Positions 27,449-32,420 of a DNA stretch of 32,420 nt are shown here, in pieces. Positions within the stretch are counted from its first letter, which is position 1. Each line of letters opens with the position of its first letter. A program made the position numbers and the translations under genes. Location: contig CAZEIM010000029.1 in assembly GCA_964512145.1 (NCBI GenBank), forward strand, positions 1 through 32,420. Reading direction: 5' to 3'. The DNA comes from CAYOHR01 sp964512145 (GTDB lineage: Bacteria > Bacteroidota > Bacteroidia > Flavobacteriales_G > JALEGO01). The notes below the pieces were generated by a model. The model did no database searches. It worked only from the letters and a program-made list of their open reading frames with translations, and had not been told where the DNA came from.

Positions 27449-28258
27449 TTACGAATTATTGAGCAACCCTTTCATTTTTTGGGCAATAAAGTTTGTGGCA
27501 AATTGAGGGCTGAATCTATATAATTTTTGAAGAAACGAGGAGTCTTTACCCGCATAAATATACAAATTGTTTTTTTCCATACCCCGAATAATTATTTCGG
27601 ATGCTTTTTCGGGCGATAGCAAGTTGTAGGAGGAGGCATTATTTGATTTTACTTGGGGTGTAGATACTCCAGAATTAGAGGAAATATTAGTAGCTACTGC
27701 TCCCGGAAAAACCACCGATACCTTTACTGGTGTGTTTTTGAGCTCAGAATATAGGCCTTCAGTTAATAATTTTACGGCCGCTTTTGAAGCCCCATATACG
27801 GATTGTCCGGGTACAGGCAAAAAACCACCCATGCTTGAAATGTTTACGATATGAGCCTCGGGTCGCTGGAGTAAATGCGGTAAAAATGCCTTTACCATGT
27901 ACAAGGTCCCAAAAAAATTTATGTTCATAACTCGATCTATAGCGTTAAAATCGAGCTCATGTATTTTTTTAAACGGCTGTATTACCCCGGCATTGTTTAT
28001 TAAACCATCTATGGTAAAACCATGTTTTAAAATATCATCGGCCCATTGAAATACGCTATTTTTATCGGCAATATTTAAAGGGTATATAAATAACCGTTCA
28101 GCATGTTTTTGTGCTAATTTTTTAGTTTCCTCTAAGTATTGAAGGTTTACATCAACAGCTATTACACGAGCCTGTTTATGCAATAAATTTAGCACTAAAT
28201 GCCTGCCAATGCCATTGCCTGCTCCGGTTACCAATATGGTTTTTTCTTTTACGAACAT
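27449..28258 (-). CDS. Short-chain dehydrogenase/reductase
   Basis: This 269-residue classical SDR enzyme uses NAD(P)(H). Visible features: the Rossmann motif TGAGNGIG (residues 11-18), DV at the end of strand 2 (VIAVDVN, hinting at NAD preference), NNAG (about 90-93), Ser in NISSMGG (about 141) and the catalytic YGASK (about 154-158). The motif VVFPGAVATNIS follows. The substrate is unknown; length and motifs fit the broad group of SDRs annotated as 3-oxoacyl-ACP reductase-like or general oxidoreductases. A terminator separates it from ssb upstream, so it needs its own promoter, which I could not identify. Confidence 0.93.
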   Translation of the reverse strand: MFVKEKTILVTGAGNGIGRHLVLNLLHKQARVIAVDVNLQYLEETKKLAQKHAERLFIYPLNIADKNSVFQWADDILKHGFTIDGLINNAGVIQPFKKIHELDFNAIDRVMNINFFGTLYMVKAFLPHLLQRPEAHIVNISSMGGFLPVPGQSVYGASKAAVKLLTEGLYSELKNTPVKVSVVFPGAVATNISSNSGVSTPQVKSNNASSYNLLSPEKASEIIIRGMEKNNLYIYAGKDSSFLQKLYRFSPQFATNFIAQKMKGLLNNS

Positions 28259-28297
28259 AATTAGTTTAAATAGGTATGATTTTTAGGTAAAAATAAA

Positions 28298-28330
28298 ATA
28301 ACTCCTGGTGTATATAGCGCCAGGAGTTAT
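28298..28330 (-). terminator. Terminator of ssb
   Basis: Arms 28298-28310 and 28318-28330 pair over 13 bp, with one G-U pair, around loop TATATAG. Read leftward, a T-rich run (TTTTATTTTTACC) follows the stem. It starts 17 bases after the ssb stop codon and ends 40 bases before the SDR start. Confidence 0.8.
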
Positions 28331-28347
28331 GATATATATCAGGAATT

Positions 28348-28686
28348 TTATTTCCGTTTATCCAACAATAGTACTTCGTTGGCTAAAATTTCGGTTATGT
28401 ATTTGGTAACGCCCGATTTATCGGTATAATTTCTATACACTAAACTGCCCTGTACGGCAACTTCATGCCCTTTTTGTATATATTTTTCGCTTATTTCGGC
28501 CAGTTTTCCCCAGGCAATAACTCGGTGCCATTGGGTGTTTTTTTCGTATGTGCCTTGCGCTGTTTTATACGTTTCGGTTGTAGCCACGTTTAACGTAGCT
28601 ACTTTTTTTCCTGCATTTGTTTGTTTTACCTCTGGATTTGTGCCTAAATTTCCGATAATTGATACTGAATTGCGTAGTGTTTTCAT
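28348..28686 (-). CDS. ssb: Single-stranded DNA-binding protein, short form
   Basis: This 112-residue protein is an OB-fold SSB. It begins with the usual NSVSIIGNLGTNPEVKQTNAGKKVATLNVATTE pattern, then WHRVIAWGKLAEISEKYIQKGHEVAVQGSLVYRNYTDKSG. The OB fold takes up almost the whole length. The flexible linker and the acidic C-terminal tip (DDDIPF-like) that recruits partner proteins are missing: the protein ends LLLDKRK. Chromosomal housekeeping SSBs usually have this tip, so this may be a second, specialised SSB, as found in Bacteroidota and in mobile elements. It lies at the edge of the repeat-rich accessory stretch that leads to the recombinase gene. Confidence 0.93.
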   Translation of the reverse strand: MKTLRNSVSIIGNLGTNPEVKQTNAGKKVATLNVATTETYKTAQGTYEKNTQWHRVIAWGKLAEISEKYIQKGHEVAVQGSLVYRNYTDKSGVTKYITEILANEVLLLDKRK

Positions 28687-28813
28687 AATTTTTTACATTA
28701 AACTTTTTAACTTATAACATGTGTTTGCTTACATTAAAATTGCCGGCTATAAACAAACAACAGCACAAAAGTACTGGGCTCCTAAAACCATATCAAGGAT
28801 TAATCGATTATTT

Positions 28814-28844
28814 CCGTTTATAAACGTTTATAAACGGTTAAAAA
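28814..28844. repeat. 24-bp perfect palindrome formed by tandem 10-bp units
   Basis: Units CGTTTATAAA at 28815-28824 and 28825-28834 are identical. A degenerate third copy, CGGTTAAAAA, is at 28835-28844. The stretch 28814-28837 is its own reverse complement. The 10-bp period places each unit on the same helix face, as for cooperative protein binding. Confidence 0.7.
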
Positions 28845-29243
28845 CGACTACGGTCGCCCGTTTTTTGATCAGCAATCTCATATAAACACAAGAAAATATA
28901 AGGAAAGTAAGATCATATCTCCAATAGTGATTATGGATAATAAGGCTTTACGATTTTGGTGCGTAACATGAAATTTTCCCATTTCTTCAACATGAGTTTT
29001 TAATGTAATTTTTACAATTTGCCTTTTGAAGATTAGTTTCAAGTAAAATGTAAATGAGATATTTTATTTCTTGAGTTATGACTTGTATGCAGTATATGAT
29101 ATTGAATGCCCGCAATTCACCTAACATCTGTAAAAACAAAAAATCATACCTTAAATCCCCTCTATAAAAGGGTGAAGGGTTTGTAAAGATTAAAAAGCAC
29201 CATGATTTTTGTGTTGGGTGTAATAACGGACAGTCATAATATT

Positions 29244-29387
29244 ATAAGTATTCTAAATTTTGTGCATTTTTTTTTCATACTTTTTTAGAAAAAGTATTGC
29301 AAAATCTTAAACCCACGCAATAAAGTAAAATGGAGCTTTTGTTGTTGAGTTTTATGCAGTCCTTTATAAGTTTTCCAAATTTTGTGC
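29244..29387. repeat. Imperfect 22-bp direct repeat pair
   Basis: Positions 29244-29265 and 29366-29387 share 20 of 22 bases (ATAAGTxTTCxAAATTTTGTGC). A CAGTC precedes each copy by a few bases, so the relationship extends further left. The copies are 122 bp apart, upstream of the recombinase gene. Confidence 0.65.
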
Positions 29388-29454
29388 TAAAATATGAAAT
29401 TTAATATCTTAATTTACTAGGCTATTGGAAGTATAAACATGAATTTTATGGTTT

Positions 29455-29482
29455 TTTGATGTGTATATTTTTGCTATACTTG
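29455..29482 (+). promoter_or_regulatory. Probable promoter of the recombinase gene
   Basis: A TTTG at 29455-29458 and TATACTTG at 29475-29482 (one mismatch to TAnnTTTG) are 16 bp apart, close to the usual Bacteroidota -33/-7 spacing. Transcription would start near 29488, which excludes GTG 29461 as start codon and supports TTG 29503. Confidence 0.45.
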
Positions 29483-29502
29483 TTAATAAACATACTATTA
29501 CC

Positions 29503-30621
29503 TTGAAAAATATTGTATTAGATTTTGCATTTCATAAAAATAACCCGGTTATTCTTATGAATTTTTCATTGGACCAAGAATTAAACACCATAGTTCGTAG
29601 TCTAAAAAATAGAATGTGGAGCAAAACACGTAATGCATGGTATATACCTTATACTAAAGAAGGGTTGCATGAGATAAAACAAGCTTTTAAAGAAAAGGCT
29701 AGGGTACAGGATTACGAATTTTTAAAAAAAGAATCTCAGTTTTTAACAAGGCAAAAACAAGAAAAAACAATTACACCTCATTACCAAGAAAAAATACATG
29801 CCTTTAAACAATGGCTATTATCAAAAAGATACAGCCCTAGCACTATAAAAACCTATACAGAAGCATTAAAAATATTTTTACACTACAACCATCCTAAACC
29901 GGTAGAATACATAAACAACCAGGATGTTATTGCATTTAATACCAACTACATACTTAAAAATGGATTATCGGCTTCGTACCAAAACCAAGTGGTAAATGCC
30001 ATAAAATTGTATTTTAAAATTGTGGAGTATAAGATAATAGATATAGAAGAAATTCATAGACCTAAAAGGGAAAAAAAATTACCAAACGTTCTAAGTAAAC
30101 AAGAGGTAGAATTGATTTTACAAAAAACCAATAATTTAAAACACAAAGCAGCATTATCACTTATATACAGTTGTGGATTAAGAAGAAGCGAATTATTAAA
30201 CCTTACGTTACAAGATATTCATGCGAATAGAAATTTATTAATTATTCGTTCGGCAAAAGGAAAAAAAGACAGAGTAGCCCCATTGAGCGATAAAGTAATT
30301 AAACTATTACGCCAGTATTATAAGCAGTTTAAACCTAAAACATATTTGTTTGAAGGATGGAAGGAAGGGGAGAAATATTCAGAGAAAAGTTTACAGCAGG
30401 TATTAAAAAAAAGTGTTATTTTAGCAGGAATGAGAAAGCCTGTTAGTTTACATTGGTTACGGCATAGTTATGCCACCCATTTATTAGAAAACGGAACCGA
30501 TTTAAGATATATACAGGAAATTTTAGGACATAGTAGCAGTAAAACGACCGAAATATACACGCATGTTAGTCATAAACACATTACAAAAATTAAAACACCA
30601 TTCGATGATTTTGATATATAA
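29503..30621 (+). CDS. Tyrosine recombinase (integron-integrase/Xer-related)
   Basis: TTG 29503 is preferred over GTG 29461 because a probable promoter lies between them; this gives 372 residues. Residues about 1-70 form an extra N-terminal domain (MWSKTRNAWYIPYTKE) not found in XerC/D or IntI. A SAM-like core-binding domain (about 90-190) has YSPSTIKTYTEALKIFL and ASYQNQVVNAIKLYF, close in pattern to IntI. The catalytic domain has the full set R227 (GLR), K252, H317-x-x-R320, H343 (LGH) and Y352 (IYTHV), so it should be active. The end TPFDDF parallels the SPLD of IntI. The gap between YLFEGW and the HxLRH-type box is about 10 residues shorter than in IntI1, so the IntI-specific insertion seems absent. 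The gene points toward the following cassette-like gene. Confidence 0.93.
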   Translation: MKNIVLDFAFHKNNPVILMNFSLDQELNTIVRSLKNRMWSKTRNAWYIPYTKEGLHEIKQAFKEKARVQDYEFLKKESQFLTRQKQEKTITPHYQEKIHAFKQWLLSKRYSPSTIKTYTEALKIFLHYNHPKPVEYINNQDVIAFNTNYILKNGLSASYQNQVVNAIKLYFKIVEYKIIDIEEIHRPKREKKLPNVLSKQEVELILQKTNNLKHKAALSLIYSCGLRRSELLNLTLQDIHANRNLLIIRSAKGKKDRVAPLSDKVIKLLRQYYKQFKPKTYLFEGWKEGEKYSEKSLQQVLKKSVILAGMRKPVSLHWLRHSYATHLLENGTDLRYIQEILGHSSSKTTEIYTHVSHKHITKIKTPFDDFDI

Positions 30622-30716
30622 GATAGAAACCCAATTTTTTAAGCAAAAGTATCCTTATCTACCCAAAATTGGGTGTATTGGGATAGAAAAAGTATCCCTA
30701 TAAACAAGTTATCGTA
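30622..30716. other. Putative attI-like recombination region
   Basis: Between the recombinase stop codon and the next gene lies a dense set of short repeats: direct repeats 30645-30658 and 30688-30701 (AAAAGTATCCxTAT, one mismatch), an inverted repeat 30661-30674 (ACCCAA/TTGGGT) and another at 30680-30698 (GGGATA/TATCCC). It ends in GTTATCGTA (30708-30716), whose exact reverse complement follows the next gene. Multiple recombinase-binding repeats beside a core site are what attI sites show. No attC-type long arms precede the core. Confidence 0.4.
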
Positions 30717-30757
30717 CAGCCTAAAAGACGACACAAAAGAAATAACAAACACCAAAA

Positions 30758-32314
30758 ATGATAGTAGAATATATCGGACAAGGACTTTATGACGAAGAGA
30801 ACTACACTTGTGGTAATCACATCTGCTCTGCGTTAAATAGTGACTTTTTCACCGATATGAATTTCTTTGTTGCGTTTCTAAGGCGGACAGGTCTTTTTGA
30901 AATAATAAAGTTTCTTAAAAAAGCTCAAGACAATGGAAAGAACATAACTTTCTATGTTGGTATTGACCAAAAAGTTACTTCCAGACAAGCACTCGAAAAA
31001 CTTTTAGAACTTAAAATACCAACCTACATTTACAATTCGTCAAGCTATATTTATCACCCAAAAGTGTATTTGTTCGAAGGAAAAGACAAGAACAGAGTAA
31101 TTGTTGGTTCCTCAAACTTCACAAATAACGGACTATTCAACAATGTAGAAGCTTCCGTTTTACTTGACTTCACAAGCCTTGACAAAAGTGGGATGAAATT
31201 TTTGAATCAAGTTAAGGACTATTTTTCTCCACTTTTAGAATTTGACGACCCAAATATTACTGAAGTTACCCAAGAATATATACAAGAACTATCAGACAAA
31301 GGGTTACTTTCTAATGAAGATTTTGATGGTGAAACAGGGACTTTGAATACAAAGGAAAATTTCGATAACGCGAAAAAGAGAAACAAAGACAGAAATACAG
31401 GAGAACTTGGAAATATAGAAATTTCGGAGAATGAAAATCACGGTGTAAAAAGTAAACAAAAACTAAATATTACTGACGACTACTTAGCTAAGTGGCCATC
31501 AATGTTTGAAAAATTAAAAGCATACAAAGAAAAATACAACTCAACCGTTGTTAGTAAAAATCACGAAGACAGAACACTTCAAGGTTGGTATCAAAAACAA
31601 AAAACAATCCATAATAGTCCTGACATTGAAATGCCTCAGGAGCATTACGAGAAGTTATTAGAACTTGATATTGATTTCTTCAAAGACGGTCATATTAAAC
31701 TTCAAGAAAACACAATTGAACGTTGGCTTGAAATACTTGATGAAGCGATTAAGGCAGGTGAAAATATTAAAGCAAATCACAGATATGTTTTTGGTGAACA
31801 TAGACTTGGAACTTGGTTAGTAGGCATTGCGTCAGCAAACAAAAAAAATAAACGTCTTGATGTTAGAGAAAAAATTGAAAAACTTGGATTTGATTACTCA
31901 AAGACGAGCAGAGATTTAAAATCTGTTGTAACAAGACTAATTAACGACTTGTATTCAGCAAAAAATCCTAACAGACAGGAATGGCGAACTAGACTTTTCA
32001 AACATATTGACAAGAAAGATAAACTTGACCCACAAACCATTCAGGACATTGAATTTGCTTGGAAATTTCACTTTCAAGATGACTTTTTATGGGAAAAGAA
32101 GCACGAAAGATATTCCGACAACACAGATGAATGGAAAGAACATCGGAATGAAGTAGGTCAATGGTATCCAATAAAAATAGTAGAAGGCAGATACCAAAAC
32201 CTATATACTTGGGTTGAAAGAAGATTAAACAAACCAAGTCTTTTAAAAAAGGACTTAGACAAATTTGATGAAAAGGAAATAATAGAAATTAGGAATGCAG
32301 GCTTTAAAATATGA
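30758..32314 (+). CDS. Phospholipase-D-type nuclease with helicase-associated-like repeats (cassette-borne)
   Basis: This is a 518-residue protein. Residues about 1-165 are a PLD-like domain with a single HKD-type motif: H100-P-K102 in IYHPKVYLF and G117-S-S-N120 in VGSSNFTNNGL, followed by an acidic NNVEAS. Such single-motif domains dimerise to form nucleases, as in NucA and BfiI. A charged linker (about 170-240) leads to repeats resembling helicase-associated (HA) domains: about 245-310 (WPSMFEKLKAYKEKY, GWYQKQK, LLELDIDF) and about 330-380 (RLGTWLVG, IEKLGFDY), with more related segments to the end (YTWVERRLN). Larger PLD-helicase-HA proteins occur in restriction-like loci; no helicase is visible here. 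Leu CTT/CTC and Asp GAC are frequent, unlike the TTA/GAT-rich neighbours, which suggests transfer. A defence role is inferred. Confidence 0.85.
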   Translation: MIVEYIGQGLYDEENYTCGNHICSALNSDFFTDMNFFVAFLRRTGLFEIIKFLKKAQDNGKNITFYVGIDQKVTSRQALEKLLELKIPTYIYNSSSYIYHPKVYLFEGKDKNRVIVGSSNFTNNGLFNNVEASVLLDFTSLDKSGMKFLNQVKDYFSPLLEFDDPNITEVTQEYIQELSDKGLLSNEDFDGETGTLNTKENFDNAKKRNKDRNTGELGNIEISENENHGVKSKQKLNITDDYLAKWPSMFEKLKAYKEKYNSTVVSKNHEDRTLQGWYQKQKTIHNSPDIEMPQEHYEKLLELDIDFFKDGHIKLQENTIERWLEILDEAIKAGENIKANHRYVFGEHRLGTWLVGIASANKKNKRLDVREKIEKLGFDYSKTSRDLKSVVTRLINDLYSAKNPNRQEWRTRLFKHIDKKDKLDPQTIQDIEFAWKFHFQDDFLWEKKHERYSDNTDEWKEHRNEVGQWYPIKIVEGRYQNLYTWVERRLNKPSLLKKDLDKFDEKEIIEIRNAGFKI

Positions 32315-32330
32315 CGAAAAAGAAGGCCGA

Positions 32331-32420
32331 TACGATAACAGGCGTTTGGCTCAATGGCGGGTGATGTGGTTAATTGAACATTCTACCTCGCATCAATTTT
32401 TGTGGTGTATTGACAGTTTT
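32331..32420 (+). other. Start of a putative attC-like cassette recombination site (cut by window end)
   Basis: TACGATAAC (32331-32339) begins 16 bases after the stop codon and is the exact reverse complement of GTTATCGTA at 30708-30716. It is followed by AGGCGTTTGGCTCAATGGCG, a G/C-richer block of the kind seen in the first arm of attC sites (compare TAACAAACGCC in Vibrio cassettes). The second arm, ending in GTTATCG, would lie beyond the window, so the site cannot be confirmed here. Confidence 0.45.

Larger units (their letters stand above)
28687..29502. other. Repeat-rich non-coding region before the recombinase gene
   Basis: About 816 bp without a credible gene on either strand; only short frames overlap ssb or fall below useful size. 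It holds a 24-bp palindrome made of tandem 10-bp units (28814-28844), a 10-bp palindrome TAATCGATTA (28801-28810), a short T-tailed hairpin (28845-28866), an imperfect 22-bp direct repeat (29244-29265 and 29366-29387) and the probable recombinase promoter near its right end. It may be a degraded or regulatory part of the neighbouring integron-like unit. Confidence 0.6.

Noticed and set aside
28814..28837. Palindrome as a chromosome dimer resolution (dif) site
   Set aside because: dif sites have 11-bp arms around a 6-bp spacer; here the arms leave only 2 bp and the sequence does not resemble known dif arms.
28845..28866. Hairpin CGAC-TACG-GTCG with T6 tail as a terminator
   Set aside because: The stem is only 4 bp and there is no rightward gene just upstream; kept only as part of the region description.
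29153..29186. Interrupted inverted repeat around AAATCCCCTCTATAAAAGGG
   Set aside because: Pairing is imperfect and offset; could be a common genome repeat, but one copy is not enough to claim it.
29461..29502. GTG 29461 start of the recombinase
   Set aside because: The -7 like TATACTTG lies downstream of it; TTG 29503 gives a family-like N-terminus.

Overview
The window comes from an AT-rich member of the Bacteroidota, probably a Flavobacteriales/Cytophagales-like gliding or surface-attached lineage. Four signs support this: a type IX secretion (T9SS) type B sorting domain on a giant adhesin, a PorP/SprF partner gene, PorV/PorQ-like and TonB-dependent outer-membrane proteins, and the Bacteroidota -7 promoter motif TAnnTTTG. 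The exact octamer TATATTTG lies upstream of five genes. Ribosome-binding sites of the Shine-Dalgarno type are not evident. No rRNA, tRNA, CRISPR array or insertion sequence was seen.

Layout. 194-3066: an overlapping envelope pair, a PorV/PorQ-like barrel and a helix-hairpin-helix/barrel protein. 3068-7742: housekeeping genes, namely DUF962, a membrane-anchored coiled-coil protein, a ComF-type phosphoribosyltransferase, anmK, mutY and a cobalamin adenosyltransferase. 7830-12356: an EamA transporter, then the leftward series nhaD - yqeY-like - ABC exporter. 12571-14944: a lone RnfD/NqrB-like membrane protein followed by a secreted DUF2330 protein, diverging from nhaD across a perfect 16-bp inverted repeat. 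15005-22692: a leftward surface block with a beta-barrel, a SPOR protein, PorP/SprF, and a 1782-residue SprB-like adhesin. 22821-28686: recQ, a TonB-dependent receptor behind a DtxR-like box, a short-chain dehydrogenase, and a tail-less single-stranded DNA-binding protein.

The right end (28687-32420) looks accessory. About 0.8 kb of repeat-rich non-coding DNA precedes a tyrosine recombinase. Next comes a gene with foreign-looking codon use, encoding a phospholipase-D-type nuclease with helicase-associated-like repeats. That gene is framed by GTTATCGTA just before it and the exact reverse complement TACGATAAC just after its stop codon. This is how an integron cassette would look: core site, gene, start of an attC-type site. 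The recombinase, however, appears to lack the insertion typical of IntI and carries an extra N-terminal domain. This integron-like unit, carrying a possible defence nuclease, is the best candidate for an undescribed system. The window stops before the second half of the putative attC, so the interpretation stays provisional.

Working relationships. PorP/SprF and the adhesin form a classic pair (TAATG overlap). AnmK (wall recycling), MutY (oxidative DNA repair) and the adenosyltransferase share one transcription unit. The RnfD-like/DUF2330 pair may be a two-gene envelope redox or membrane module of unknown role.
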